DNA of 64,000 nucleotides from Pseudoalteromonas sp. MMG007 (GTDB lineage Bacteria; Pseudomonadota; Gammaproteobacteria; Enterobacterales; Alteromonadaceae): contig NZ_JAGJEI010000001.1 in NCBI RefSeq assembly GCF_018100985.1, forward strand, positions 248,001-312,000. The letters run 5' to 3'. A program made the position numbers and the translations under genes. Positions 40,873 through 49,558 of this stretch are shown in pieces. The notes under the pieces were generated by a model. The model was given only the letters and a program-made list of their open reading frames with translations, was not told the origin of the DNA and made no database searches. Each line of letters starts with the position of its first letter. The stretch's first letter is position 1.

Positions 40873-40934
40873 TTTTGGCCTATAACCTTGTTTAAATGTC
40901 GGTTTTGATCATAATTCCAATTCGCAATAATACT

Positions 40935-41075
40935 TAATCATTTTGAGTGGCCAAACCTGACGTTAGCTATGTCAAAAATTTCTTATTTAGAACAACTAAA
41001 TAACGAAGTTTTTGCCTTGCTATCGACAATGTTTTACTACCTCAAAATAGATTACTTAATTAACCGAATTGGTAT
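40935..41075. repeat. ~137-bp dispersed element, copy B
   Basis: Homologous to 20262-20398. Near its ends ATTTTGAG (40939-40946) mirrors CTCAAAAT (41041-41048), extended by TAATC blocks outside. Inside is a perfect TTATTTAG, AACAA loop, CTAAATAA hairpin. It lies between divergent rsgA and orn. No open frame. Confidence 0.78.
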
Positions 41076-41160
41076 AAAAAAAGCTTTAGCTCGACGGTTG
41101 ATGCTAATATGATATATCGAAATGCGTTGGATCTAAAGAAAAGCACCGTTTAAGGTAATT

Positions 41161-41706
41161 ATGACTATTAATAAATCAAATTTAATTTGGCTCGATCTGG
41201 AAATGACCGGACTTGAACCTGCGAGCGACAAAATACTTGAAATTGCGACTGTTGTCACTGACGCCGACTTGAATATATTAGCCGAAGGGCCAACTATTGC
41301 AATTCATCAAAGCGATGAATTACTTAATGGTATGGATGAGTGGTGTACTACACAACATGGTAACTCAGGATTAACAGCGCGCTGTAAAGCGAGTACTTTT
41401 GATGAAGCGTACGCTGTAGAGCAAACACTAGACTTCTTAAAGCAGTGGGTGCCAGCGGGGGCATCGCCAATGTGCGGTAACTCGATAGGCCAAGACAGAC
41501 GCTTTATGAATAAGTACATGCGCGAGCTTGAGGACTTTTTTCATTACCGCAACTTAGATGTAAGTACCATTAAAGAATTAGCCCGTCGTTGGAAGCCTGA
41601 AGTTTTAGCTCAGGTGAATAAAAAAGGGTCACACCTTGCACTTGATGACATTAAAGATTCGATTATGGAATTAAAGGTCTATAGAGAAAAATTCTTTAAT
41701 TTGTAA
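41161..41706 (+). CDS. orn: Oligoribonuclease
   Basis: Degrades two-to-five-nucleotide RNAs (including pGpG) to mononucleotides; DEDDh exonuclease. [11 protein letters not shown] holds the first acidic pair, [11 protein letters not shown] the third region, and [12 protein letters not shown] the His and final Asp. 181 residues as in E. coli. Divergent from rsgA-psd as in enteric bacteria. Preceded by AAGG. Confidence 0.98.
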   Translation: MTINKSNLIWLDLEMTGLEPASDKILEIATVVTDADLNILAEGPTIAIHQSDELLNGMDEWCTTQHGNSGLTARCKASTFDEAYAVEQTLDFLKQWVPAGASPMCGNSIGQDRRFMNKYMRELEDFFHYRNLDVSTIKELARRWKPEVLAQVNKKGSHLALDDIKDSIMELKVYREKFFNL

Positions 41707-41713
41707 AAAACAC

Positions 41714-41741
41714 TTGCAAACACCCCGTATTATTGTAGAAT
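41714..41741 (+). promoter_or_regulatory. Promoter of the tRNA-Gly cluster
   Basis: TTGCAA (41714-41719), a 16-base spacer and TAGAAT (41736-41741), followed by a GC-rich discriminator CCTGCCCCGC, the mark of stringently controlled stable-RNA promoters. The leader can fold CCCCGC (41746-41751) with GCGGGG (41769-41774). Confidence 0.75.
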
Positions 41742-41811
41742 CCTGCCCCGCTTAAGACGATAACCCACGCGGGGTTGGTGTGTTTAAGTGGTTAAATTAC
41801 CATCAGTAAAT

Positions 41812-41887
41812 GCGGTACTAGCTCAGTTGGTAGAGCGCGACCTTGCCAAGGTCGAGGTCACGAGTTCGAGCCTCGTGTACCGCTCCA
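41812..41887 (+). tRNA. tRNA-Gly (GCC), copy 1
   Basis: 76 bases with encoded CCA-type end (CTCCA). Acceptor GCGGTAC pairs with GTACCGC, the T-arm carries GTTCGAG, and the anticodon loop has GCC at 41845-41847. Confidence 0.97.
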
Positions 41888-41929
41888 ATTTCTAACCAAA
41901 AGAAATTGCAGTGTGAATAAAAATGTAAT

Positions 41930-41985
41930 GCGGTACTAGCTCAGTTGCTAGAATGTTGAACGCGACCCGTCGCGCACCAACGTAA
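41930..41985 (+). repeat. tRNA-Gly 5' fragment joined to a hairpin, copy 1
   Basis: The first 18 bases equal the tRNA-Gly 5' end (GCGGTACTAGCTCAGTTG); the rest departs and folds into a stem with outer ATGTTG/CAACGT and inner CGCGA/TCGCG (41953-41983). No anticodon or T-arm, so not a tRNA gene. Confidence 0.8.
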
Positions 41986-42006
41986 AATAACTAAAGAAGT
42001 CAAAAT

Positions 42007-42082
42007 GCGGTACTAGCTCAGTTGGTAGAGCGCGACCTTGCCAAGGTCGAGGTCACGAGTTCGAGCCTCGTGTACCGCTCCA
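42007..42082 (+). tRNA. tRNA-Gly (GCC), copy 2
   Basis: Identical in sequence to copy 1, 195 bases downstream; 76 bases, anticodon GCC. Confidence 0.97.
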
Positions 42083-42125
42083 ATTTCTAACCAAAAGAAA
42101 TTGCAGTGTTGAATAAAAGTGTAAT

Positions 42126-42181
42126 GCGGTACTAGCTCAGTTGCTAGAATGTTGAACGCGACCCGTCGCGCACCAACGTAA
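42126..42181 (+). repeat. tRNA-Gly 5' fragment joined to a hairpin, copy 2
   Basis: Same as the copy at 41930-41985, differing only after the hairpin (42149-42179). It shows that the 195/196-bp unit of tRNA plus spacer was duplicated. Confidence 0.8.
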
Positions 42182-42202
42182 AATTACTAAAGAAGTCAAA
42201 AT

Positions 42203-42278
42203 GCGGTACTAGCTCAGTTGGTAGAGCGCGACCTTGCCAAGGTCGAGGTCACGAGTTCGAGCCTCGTGTACCGCTCCA
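42203..42278 (+). tRNA. tRNA-Gly (GCC), copy 3
   Basis: Identical to the other copies; the downstream sequence differs, ending the tandem array. Three tRNA-Gly(GCC) genes in a row also occur in E. coli (glyVXY). Confidence 0.97.
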
Positions 42279-42391
42279 ATATTTTTACATCCTTTCAAAG
42301 TTTTTTGTATTAAAAATCATAAATAAAAAATAATTTAAAATCTCTCTTATTAACTCATTCTAAATGTAATTCGGTATTGAAGTTTTGGTTG

Positions 42392-42436
42392 TTAGAAGCT
42401 ACCGCTTCTCGCGCGAGCAAGCTCTGCGCCTACAAA
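42392..42436 (+). repeat. Dispersed palindromic element, copy 7 (plus)
   Basis: TTAGAAGCTACCGCTTCTCG then CGCGAGCAAGCTCTGCGCCTACAAA. The stem loop has ACC in place of TGC; the stems are kept. Between the tRNA cluster and converging yjbQ. Confidence 0.8.
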
Positions 42437-42509
42437 AAAAGGGATTAACTTTGAGATTGTATAGCAGGAGTGAAGTAGTGGGTAATGCTTTTAAGCGGTA
42501 AAACGTTTA

Positions 42510-42938
42510 CTAAAACAACTCCCCCTGAATGGTTGCTATAATACGCCTTGCGCCACCAGCATCGCGGTGCTCGCCTAAATAAATACCCTGCCAAGTGCCT
42601 AATGCTAAATATCCATTGGAAATAGGAATGCTTAACTCACAGCCAAGTGTGCTGGTTTTTATGTGGGCAGGCATATCGTCGTCGCCTTCGTAATCGTGGC
42701 GGTAGTATGGTTGACGCTCAGGTACAAATTTATTGAAATGACTTTCCATATCCATACGTACAGTAGGATCGGCATTTTCGTTTATGGTAAGGCTAGCTGA
42801 AGTGTGTTGAATAAATAAATGCAGCAAACCTACTTTATAATTAGCAAGCTCATTTAATTGGGCGAGTATTTCATCGTCAATTAAATGAAAACCTCTAGAG
42901 CGAGGCTTTAATATGATTAGCTTTTGTTGCCAGCTCAT
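42510..42938 (-). CDS. yjbQ: YjbQ/UPF0047 family protein
   Basis: 142 residues, near the family length. Motifs [32 protein letters not shown] and [19 protein letters not shown] are diagnostic and hold the conserved His residues. Family members can show weak thiamine-phosphate synthase activity; the true role is unclear. Its ATG overlaps the cheX stop (ATGA). Confidence 0.93.
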   Translation of the reverse strand: MSWQQKLIILKPRSRGFHLIDDEILAQLNELANYKVGLLHLFIQHTSASLTINENADPTVRMDMESHFNKFVPERQPYYRHDYEGDDDMPAHIKTSTLGCELSIPISNGYLALGTWQGIYLGEHRDAGGARRIIATIQGELF

Positions 42939-43402
42939 AGTTTGTCGAAGCTAACTTCAATATTGGCGTTACCAGCATCACTGCTAAATGGCATAATAAT
43001 TTTTTTGCCTTGGCTTTTATGAGTAATAGTATGGCCTTTGCCGGATACAACAACAGGGGTTGCCATATCAAAGTCGAAGCCTTTTTCGCCTAATAAGTTT
43101 TTAGCGCCACCGGTTACCATATTGGTTATTTCACCCACCATATCGGTAACTTCTTCATCTATTATGTCTGGGCGTTCACCAAGCATACGTTCCATAATGG
43201 TTAATGCAAGCTCCTCATCAAACGTGATTGAAAATGAACCACGAGTTTGTGGGCCTACCATGCCAATAAGGCCAGAGACGTCGCCACACGCTATCTCATC
43301 GGTTTTAATTCGAGGTCTGCCAGGCTTCAATTGAGTTTGAGCCATAGTGCTTAACACATTGATTAAAGATGATAAAAAAGGATTGATGAACTCTACATTC
43401 AT
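42935..43402 (-). CDS. cheX: Chemotaxis phosphatase CheX
   Basis: 155 residues. The CheC/CheX/FliY signature with catalytic Glu and Asn is in [13 protein letters not shown] (about residues 90-102). It probably dephosphorylates CheY-P. Not beside other chemotaxis genes, but coupled to yjbQ. Confidence 0.9.
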   Translation of the reverse strand: MNVEFINPFLSSLINVLSTMAQTQLKPGRPRIKTDEIACGDVSGLIGMVGPQTRGSFSITFDEELALTIMERMLGERPDIIDEEVTDMVGEITNMVTGGAKNLLGEKGFDFDMATPVVVSGKGHTITHKSQGKKIIMPFSSDAGNANIEVSFDKL

Positions 43403-43476
43403 AGTGGTTACTCTTAATTTGGGGCTTTAAAGTGACTATATAATATGAGTATAGCCACTAAGGATTACTTTGGGAG

Positions 43477-43917
43477 TTACGATGCTCTGCAAGACTCACA
43501 TTTACCGTGGGCTTCTATAGTTTGGCCAGATACAACAAAGCCACTTTCAGCGGCTAGGTTGCTAAGCTCATGTGAAATAACACCAGAGTGAAGCTCTTTA
43601 ACAAAGCCACAAGTATCGCAGATTAATAATTGTACAGGGTGAATATGATCAAAATGATGGCACAACATAAATGCATTTGTGCTTTCTATTTTATGAATGA
43701 AACCAAGTTCAGCCAAAAAGTCTAAAGCACGGTAAATAGTTGCAGGCTTAGCACCTGTTTCTGTTATTTTTAATTGCTCTAGTAAATCATATGCACCTAC
43801 ACCACCTTGGGCGCTGGCTAACAGGCGAAATACTTTTTCGCGGATTGGCGTAAAACGCGCACCACGGTTATCACAAACTTGCTTTGCTTTACTTACAAGT
43901 GATTCTATATTCATCAT
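43477..43917 (-). CDS. zur: Zinc uptake regulator Zur (Fur family)
   Basis: 146 residues. Winged helix (TPIREKVFRLLAS, KPATIYRALDFLAELGF), then HHFDHIHPVQLLICDTCGFV and a final CESC; the two CxxC pairs hold structural zinc. Spacing of HHFDHIHP is Zur-like rather than Fur-like. Start ATG 43917 with AAGGA upstream; a longer frame to 43953 lacks one. No zinc transporter genes adjoin it. Confidence 0.9.
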   Translation of the reverse strand: MMNIESLVSKAKQVCDNRGARFTPIREKVFRLLASAQGGVGAYDLLEQLKITETGAKPATIYRALDFLAELGFIHKIESTNAFMLCHHFDHIHPVQLLICDTCGFVKELHSGVISHELSNLAAESGFVVSGQTIEAHGKCESCRAS

Positions 43918-44009
43918 TACTCTTATCCTTACGCTACCGTGATATACTAACATACTGTGTTGTACTTGCAGTGTTTTTATTGAACGCTTTTTATCTAGGA
44001 AATCTAGTA

Positions 44010-44630
44010 ATGCATGAATTATTAGCGATATTTATTTTCTTTTTTGCTGTAATCGACCCCATAGGCACTGTACCTGTATTTATCGCAGTTACCCGGGGGG
44101 AAGACGATAAGTTTAAGCGAAAAGTAATATTTAAAGCGGTAGGTGTATCGGCATTAGTATTAATGTTTTTCGTATTAGCTGGTGAGCAGTTATTAAATGC
44201 AATAGAAATTCCACTTTCTGCTTTTCAGATCGCAGGAGGCATTGTGCTGCTTATTTTTGCTCTATCGATGATATTTGGTGAAAGTAAGCCTGAAACCGAG
44301 ATAAAGAGTGTACGTGATAGTATGGAAACAGCCATATTTCCACTTGCGATCCCTTCTATTGCAAGCCCAGGAGCCATGTTAGGCGCCGTTTTAATGACTC
44401 GTAATGAAGAATATACCTGGGTTGAGCAGTTGCTAACGTCTTCGATGATGCTTGCTGTTTTAGCGGTTGTACTGGTTTTGTTACTGCTTGCCACACATGT
44501 ACATAAATTAATTGGTGACAGTGGTGCAAGTATAATAAGTAGAATTATGGGGCTTATTTTAAGCTCTGTTGCCGTTACCAATATTTTAAATGGCATAGCG
44601 CACTACTTTGGCTTACAGGTCTTCTCTTAG
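44010..44630 (+). CDS. MarC-family membrane protein
   Basis: 206 residues with six hydrophobic segments. The N-terminus HELLAIFIFFFAVIDPIGTV and the FPLAIPSIASPGAML motif near residue 110 define the family. Function unresolved; the name does not imply drug resistance. Start ATG 44010 (AGGA at 43997-44000); the frame open back to 43884 overlaps the zur promoter and is rejected. Confidence 0.88.
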   Translation: MHELLAIFIFFFAVIDPIGTVPVFIAVTRGEDDKFKRKVIFKAVGVSALVLMFFVLAGEQLLNAIEIPLSAFQIAGGIVLLIFALSMIFGESKPETEIKSVRDSMETAIFPLAIPSIASPGAMLGAVLMTRNEEYTWVEQLLTSSMMLAVLAVVLVLLLLATHVHKLIGDSGASIISRIMGLILSSVAVTNILNGIAHYFGLQVFS

Positions 44631-44709
44631 CATTGATGCTTATTAGGCTTTTGTGTAAAATGCAGCGCCTTTATATAGCCTCGCTTTTTACGCCCTTTAG
44701 GGTTTTACT

Positions 44710-45699
44710 TTGGATGAATATACTTTGGATAAACGAACTTTGAACAGACGCTTTTCTGTAGCCCCAATGCTTGATTGGACTGATCGCCATTGTCGTACTT
44801 TTCATCGTAAAATGACTAAGCACACGGTTTTATATACAGAAATGATTACTACAGGAGCTATTTTGTTTGGCCGTGGTGATTACCTGCATTTTAATAAGCA
44901 CGAAGGCCCTGTTGCGCTGCAGTTAGGAGGCTCCGATCCTAAAGCTCTTGCTCAATGTGCAAAGCTTGCCGGTGAACGTGGTTATGACGAAATAAATTTA
45001 AACGTAGGTTGCCCATCAGACAGAGTTCAAAACGGTCGTTTTGGTGCATGTTTAATGGCAGAGCCTGAACTTGTTGCAGAGTGTGTTGCTGCAATGAAAA
45101 GTGAAGTAAATATTCCTGTTACGGTTAAAACGCGTATTGGTATTGATGAGCAAGACTCGTATGAGTTTTTATGTGCATTAATTGAAGCTTCTCATAAAGT
45201 AGGTTGTGATGATTTTATTATTCATGCTCGTAAAGCATGGCTTAATGGCTTAAGCCCTAAAGAAAATCGTGAAGTTCCACCTCTTGATTACCCGCGTGTT
45301 TATCAATTGAAAAAAGACTATCCACAGCTTGATTTAAGCATTAATGGTGGCGTAAAAACAATTGAGCAGAGCCTTGAGCATTTACAGCATATAGATGGCG
45401 TAATGATCGGTCGCGAAGCGTATAGCAATCCATTTATGCTTAATGAAGTGGATGAAAAAATTTACGGCGAGGTTGCCAACACGCAATCACGTCATGATGT
45501 AGTTCGCTCTATGTATGACTACATTGAAGGGGAAATGTCTAAAGGTGCTAACTTTTGGCATGTCGCTCGTCATATGTTGGGGATTTTTCAGGGGCAACCA
45601 GGCGCGCGAGGTTTTAGACGTCACCTTTCTGAAAATGGTCACGGCAAACAAGCTGATTTATCGGTAATGGATAAAGCGCTGAGTTTTGTGCCAGAGTAA
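44710..45699 (+). CDS. dusA: tRNA-dihydrouridine(20/20a) synthase DusA, TTG start
   Basis: FMN enzyme reducing U20/U20a in t[23 protein letters not shown] is the DusA signature; [20 protein letters not shown] holds the active Cys, then [20 protein letters not shown]. 329 residues. No ATG is available before residue 20, and an in-frame TAG at 44698-44700 limits the start to TTG 44710, or TTGs at 44725 or 44740; AGGG at 44699-44702 suits 44710. Confidence 0.96.
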   Translation: MDEYTLDKRTLNRRFSVAPMLDWTDRHCRTFHRKMTKHTVLYTEMITTGAILFGRGDYLHFNKHEGPVALQLGGSDPKALAQCAKLAGERGYDEINLNVGCPSDRVQNGRFGACLMAEPELVAECVAAMKSEVNIPVTVKTRIGIDEQDSYEFLCALIEASHKVGCDDFIIHARKAWLNGLSPKENREVPPLDYPRVYQLKKDYPQLDLSINGGVKTIEQSLEHLQHIDGVMIGREAYSNPFMLNEVDEKIYGEVANTQSRHDVVRSMYDYIEGEMSKGANFWHVARHMLGIFQGQPGARGFRRHLSENGHGKQADLSVMDKALSFVPE

Positions 45700-45722
45700 A
45701 CCTAAGCCACACCTTACTTATT

Positions 45723-45746
45723 AAGCCACTTTCGAGTGGCTTTTTT
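45723..45746 (+). terminator. Intrinsic terminator after dusA
   Basis: AAGCCACT, tetraloop TTCG, AGTGGCTT and a T-run; textbook form, 23 bases after the stop. Confidence 0.93.
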
Positions 45747-45881
45747 GATCCTAAATATTAGTCAAAACACTAATTTATTGGCTAATTACACTTTAAGTTG
45801 TTCAGCTCGAAGTCACTAAATAATTTAAACTTTAATATTTAACTAATTGAAATTTAACGTTTTGTATAAAGTTTTGTGAAG

Positions 45882-45898
45882 TTGGCACAACTATTGGA
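45882..45898 (+). promoter_or_regulatory. Sigma-54 promoter candidate for the psp-type operon
   Basis: TTGGCAC at 45882-45888 and TTGGA at 45894-45898 keep exactly the ten bases expected between the -24 GG and the -12 doublet; the -12 reads GG instead of the usual GC. The start codon of the PspA-like gene lies 43 bases downstream. E. coli pspA has the same type of promoter with PspF; no pspF is in the window. Confidence 0.7.
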
Positions 45899-45940
45899 AT
45901 CCTCTTGCTGTAATTAATTAAAAATCAACAGGAGAATACA

Positions 45941-46621
45941 ATGAGCATATTTAACCGCGTAAATGATGTAATTCAATCAAATATTGTTGCCATGCTTGAT
46001 AAAGCACAAGACCCAGAAAAACTATTAAATCTAATGCTTACAGAGATGCAAGATGCGCTTAATGAGTGCCGAAGCACAGCTGCTTCTTTACTTTGTGAGG
46101 AAAAAATACTTAAACGTCAAATCGAAAATAAAAATACTGAACTCAATAATTGGCAAACTAAAGCAGAGTTAGCTATTGAGAAGGATCGTGACGATCTTGC
46201 AAAGTCGGCTCTCATCGAAAAACAGCGTGTAATAGATGTTATTGCTAGTAAGCAAGCTGCACTTGAAGCATTAAAAAAGTCGATTATAAAAATTACAGCT
46301 GATTGCGAACGACTTCAACAAAAAATGGCGCAAGCTAAAACTAAGCAAGCGCAATTAATTAAGCGCCACGATGTTGCCATTGCTAGAGAAAAAATAAGTA
46401 CTACTTTGCAAAGCGAAAAAGTAGCTAACGCACTATCTAGGTTTGAGCAAGTAGAGCAACGAGTAGAGAGTATTGAAGCACAAGTTGAAGCATATGAGCT
46501 ATCCGATACAGCAAGTACAACAGCCACGCAAATAGAAGCACTTGCTAAAAACGAGAAAATTGACGCTGAATTAGCTCAGCTTAAAGCAAGTAAAAAAAAT
46601 GACTTAAAACACACGGCTTAA
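45941..46621 (+). CDS. pspA: PspA/IM30-family protein
   Basis: 226 residues, almost entirely coiled coil. SIFNRVNDVIQSNIVAMLDK and QDPEKLLNLMLTEMQDAL are the N-terminal family signature. Peripheral inner-membrane protein that stabilises damaged membranes. AGGAG precedes the ATG. First gene of a three-gene operon behind the sigma-54-like promoter. Confidence 0.93.
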   Translation: MSIFNRVNDVIQSNIVAMLDKAQDPEKLLNLMLTEMQDALNECRSTAASLLCEEKILKRQIENKNTELNNWQTKAELAIEKDRDDLAKSALIEKQRVIDVIASKQAALEALKKSIIKITADCERLQQKMAQAKTKQAQLIKRHDVAIAREKISTTLQSEKVANALSRFEQVEQRVESIEAQVEAYELSDTASTTATQIEALAKNEKIDAELAQLKASKKNDLKHTA

Positions 46622-46631
46622 GGGGAATATG

Positions 46632-46838
46632 ATGAATAGTTTTAATCGCCAACGTGGTTGGTATAAAGATACGTTAAATAAAAAATTATCTGGTGTGTGT
46701 AGCGGTTTAGCACATAGGTTAGATTTTCCGGTATGGGCAACTCGTTTAGTAGCAATTTTATTGTTTTTGAGCTTTCCGTTTGCAGTAGCGCTGGGATACT
46801 TTATTGCGCATTGTTGCCTTGAAGATAAAGCATATTAA
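46632..46838 (+). CDS. pspC: PspC-domain membrane protein
   Basis: 68 residues: YKDTLNKKLSGVCSGLAHRL, the core of the PspC domain, then one hydrophobic helix. Shorter than E. coli PspC (119), which has an extra C-terminal part. ATG 46632 is preferred to 46629 because AGGGG (46621-46625) is better spaced. Confidence 0.85.
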   Translation: MNSFNRQRGWYKDTLNKKLSGVCSGLAHRLDFPVWATRLVAILLFLSFPFAVALGYFIAHCCLEDKAY

Positions 46839-46849
46839 GGGGTAAGACC

Positions 46850-47176
46850 ATGAAAGCCATAGCGATATGTGTACTTATCTATTTATTATTGTTTACCGAT
46901 TTTATAGCGTTTATACATGTTGATTCTTGGCAATTGCCGTTATGGATTGCCGATATTAGTTGGGCTGGGCTTGAGTTGGTGGGCGCTTTAGCTGCAATCA
47001 TTACTGTTGTAGCTGTAGTTGCCCTAGTAACAATGGGCTTAGTGGGGGCGGGAATAGTGGCATTAGTAGGAACCGTTTTAGCACTTTTATTTGGATCATT
47101 AATGATTGCGTGGCCGTTATTATTTGTTGCAGTTCTGTGTTGGCTTGTTATTGATAACAAAAAAGTGGCCTCTTAA
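46850..47176 (+). CDS. Small integral membrane protein of the psp-type operon
   Basis: 108 residues, with three to four hydrophobic segments (about 3-22, 42-65, 66-90, 88-103) and few charges. No family recognised. It lies 11 bases after pspC in the same operon with GGGG just upstream, so a role in membrane stress is inferred from position alone. Confidence 0.65.
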   Translation: MKAIAICVLIYLLLFTDFIAFIHVDSWQLPLWIADISWAGLELVGALAAIITVVAVVALVTMGLVGAGIVALVGTVLALLFGSLMIAWPLLFVAVLCWLVIDNKKVAS

Positions 47177-47252
47177 TCCTTAATTTAACTGACTATTACA
47201 AGTTAACTATGTTAAATTTAGCGTGTAATTTAATGTTTTCACAAGGATTAGA

Positions 47253-47765
47253 ATGATGGCGAGACTGTGTTTTTTGATGGCTTCTGCATTAGTATTTAGT
47301 TTTTTTTCGTCATCATTGGCGGCGCACGCAGGGCATGATCATGACGCTGACGTGGCCAAACTTGAAGTCACTAATGCACAAGTAAGGACGTTTTTACCTG
47401 CAAGTAACTCAAGCGTGGGCTACCTAACAATAATTAACCACAGTGGTACGCCGGCAACATTAACCAAAGCAACACTTGATGGTTTAGGACGAGTAGAAAT
47501 ACACAAACATTCACATGTTAACGGCATGATGAAGATGCAACAGGTTAAATCGGTGACAATTAAAGCCCACGAGAGCGTAAGCTTTCAGCCTGGGGGTTAT
47601 CATTTAATGGTGTTTGATCCAAAAGAGCCATTAAAAGTAGGGCAAGAACGTAAACTCACGCTATATTTTAATGACGGTAACCGCTTGTTTACTAATGCTC
47701 AAGTGGTATCTCTTGAGGCGCAAGCCGCGCCGACAAAACCATCTAAACATCACGCTCATCACTAG
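47253..47765 (+). CDS. Periplasmic copper chaperone, PCu(A)C family
   Basis: 170 residues. Signal peptide to about 24 (LAAHA), then an N-terminal HDHD and a C-terminal HHAHH end that may bind metal. The PCu(A)C site is present: a His and Met set in VEIHKHSHVNGMMKMQQV and the later PGGYHLMVF. Family members hand Cu(I) to cytochrome oxidase. AAGGA upstream. Operon link to DUF2333 (8-base gap). Confidence 0.9.
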   Translation: MMARLCFLMASALVFSFFSSSLAAHAGHDHDADVAKLEVTNAQVRTFLPASNSSVGYLTIINHSGTPATLTKATLDGLGRVEIHKHSHVNGMMKMQQVKSVTIKAHESVSFQPGGYHLMVFDPKEPLKVGQERKLTLYFNDGNRLFTNAQVVSLEAQAAPTKPSKHHAHH

Positions 47766-47773
47766 GAGGATAA

Positions 47774-48760
47774 ATGTCGCAACATAAAGGAAAAATAGTA
47801 GGTGCACTTGTTGTACTGCTTATTATATTTTACGCCATTGCAGTTTATTGGAGTACCGAGCCTGCACGTTTTGATGTGGTGAGCAATGCTAAAGAGCAAG
47901 CAGCCCTTAAAAATGAAACAATGGTAACTGGCTACACCACCACAACAACGTTAATAACAGTAGCGAGCACATTACTTGAAAAGCCAGGTGGCTATCTATC
48001 AAATGATGTAATGCCGCCAAGTGTAATAATGGATGATATGCCAGCGTGGGAATATGGTGCACTTGAAATGGTGCGAGATTTAGCGCTTTCTATGCGTAAA
48101 GATTTTAGCCGTTCGCAGTCGCAATCAACCGAGCACGAAGCACTTAAAAAGGCGCAGCCGCAATTTAATATTAGCTCTGAAGCATGGGCGTGGCCAAGTG
48201 CTGAAGGTGAATACCAAAAAGGAATTGATTACTTACGAGTTTATCGTGCACAAATTGCGAATCAGCATGAGCGTGATAGCCAGTTTTATGCGCGCGCAGA
48301 CAACCTACGTAGTTGGTTGAAAGAAGCTGAAAAGCGTTTAGGTAGTTTAAGCCAGCGTTTGAGTGCAAGTGTAGGGCAAGATAAAGTAAATACAGATTTA
48401 GCCGGTAACTCTTCAAATAAGCAGGCAACTTATAGCCCTCTTCAGCAACAAGTAAGAACATCGTGGTGGAAAATAGATGATGTATTTTACGAGTCACGTG
48501 GTGCTACATGGGCACTTTTACACTTTTTACAGGCGGTAGAGTACGACTTTGCTGATGTGCTTGAAAAGAAAAATGCACGTGTTAGCTTACAGCAAATTAT
48601 ACGTGAGCTTGAGGCAACTCAAGAAACCGTGTGGAGCCCAATAATTTTAAACGGGAATGGTTTTGGCTACGTAGCTAACCACTCTTTAGTTATGGCAAAT
48701 TATATTTCTAGAGCCAATGCGGCTTTAATCGAACTTAGCGAACTACTAGCTCAAGGATAA
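47774..48760 (+). CDS. DUF2333-family membrane-anchored protein
   Basis: 328 residues with one N-terminal membrane helix (about 8-28) and a large periplasmic part; GYTTTTTLITVASTLLEKPG, NDVMPPSVIMDDMPAWEYG and the C-terminal LHFLQAVEYDFADVL are family-like. Function unknown. AGGAGG precedes the ATG. Confidence 0.85.
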   Translation: MSQHKGKIVGALVVLLIIFYAIAVYWSTEPARFDVVSNAKEQAALKNETMVTGYTTTTTLITVASTLLEKPGGYLSNDVMPPSVIMDDMPAWEYGALEMVRDLALSMRKDFSRSQSQSTEHEALKKAQPQFNISSEAWAWPSAEGEYQKGIDYLRVYRAQIANQHERDSQFYARADNLRSWLKEAEKRLGSLSQRLSASVGQDKVNTDLAGNSSNKQATYSPLQQQVRTSWWKIDDVFYESRGATWALLHFLQAVEYDFADVLEKKNARVSLQQIIRELEATQETVWSPIILNGNGFGYVANHSLVMANYISRANAALIELSELLAQG

Positions 48761-48763
48761 AAA

Positions 48764-49534
48764 ATGAAAAAGTATTGTTTAGCAGCAGCCCTTTCAATGG
48801 CATGTTTAGCACCTGCAGCGCAAGCTGACACTTTATTAGGTCTATACGTAGGTGTAGATGGTTGGAAAACGGATAACGACGGACAGTTTTCTTACAAAAA
48901 TAATGCATCTCAAGATTTTAACTTTGAAGATGAAACATTTGTAAGTTACTACGCAGCTCTTGAGCACCCAGTGCCACTAGTTCCAAATATTAAGCTAAAG
49001 TATACAGAACTTGAGCTTAACGGCTCAGCTGTTTTGTCAGATACCTTTAGCTTTAATGGTTCTGATTATGTCGTTGGTACTACGGTCAATACCGTTAGTG
49101 ACTTAACACACATTGACTACATTCTTTATTACGAGATTTTTGATAACGATTTAGTATCAATCGATTTAGGTTTAAATGCTAAGCAGTTTGACGGTGATAT
49201 TGTGGTAAATGGTACTACTCAAGAAGGTGGTACTAATTTTACAGAAACTAAAGATTTTTCGGGCTTTGTTCCACTTGCTTACGGCCGTGCTGAAGCAGGC
49301 TTACCATTTACGGGCTTAAGTGTATTTTTTGAAGGTAGCTTTTTGGCTATCGACGATAGTAAAGTACAAGATTATCAAGTAGGTGTAGCGTATGAGCTTA
49401 TTGATAACCTAGCAGTAGATGTAGCGATTAAAGCAGGTTACCGTTCTATGATATTAGAACTTGATGATGTTGATGATATTACAACTGATATTGATGCATC
49501 AGGCCCATTTGCGGGTATTCAGGTTCACTTTTAA
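48764..49534 (+). CDS. TIGR04219-family outer-membrane beta-barrel protein
   Basis: 256 residues. Signal peptide to about 21 (AAQA), then alternating beta strands from DTLLGLYVGVDGW to the terminal aromatic FAGIQVHF. Probably a small porin-like barrel of unknown function. Three bases after the DUF2333 gene. Confidence 0.82.
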   Translation: MKKYCLAAALSMACLAPAAQADTLLGLYVGVDGWKTDNDGQFSYKNNASQDFNFEDETFVSYYAALEHPVPLVPNIKLKYTELELNGSAVLSDTFSFNGSDYVVGTTVNTVSDLTHIDYILYYEIFDNDLVSIDLGLNAKQFDGDIVVNGTTQEGGTNFTETKDFSGFVPLAYGRAEAGLPFTGLSVFFEGSFLAIDDSKVQDYQVGVAYELIDNLAVDVAIKAGYRSMILELDDVDDITTDIDASGPFAGIQVHF

Positions 49535-49558
49535 TTAGTGAGCTTACAGCGTGGTGTG

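Noticed and set aside
41930..41985. Fourth tRNA gene
   Set aside because: Only the 5' 18 bases match; anticodon, T-arm and 3' acceptor strand are absent.
41812..42278. Regular repeats that could suggest a CRISPR array
   Set aside because: Repeat units are tRNA genes with cloverleaf pairing, the spacers are themselves repeated, and no cas genes are present.
43884..44009. 42-residue N-terminal extension of the MarC-like protein
   Set aside because: It overlaps the zur start region, and the family N-terminus with a spaced AGGA begins at 44010.
47177..47252. Terminator after the psp-type operon
   Set aside because: No clear hairpin with T-run was found; read-through into the copper chaperone gene or an unmarked end remains possible.
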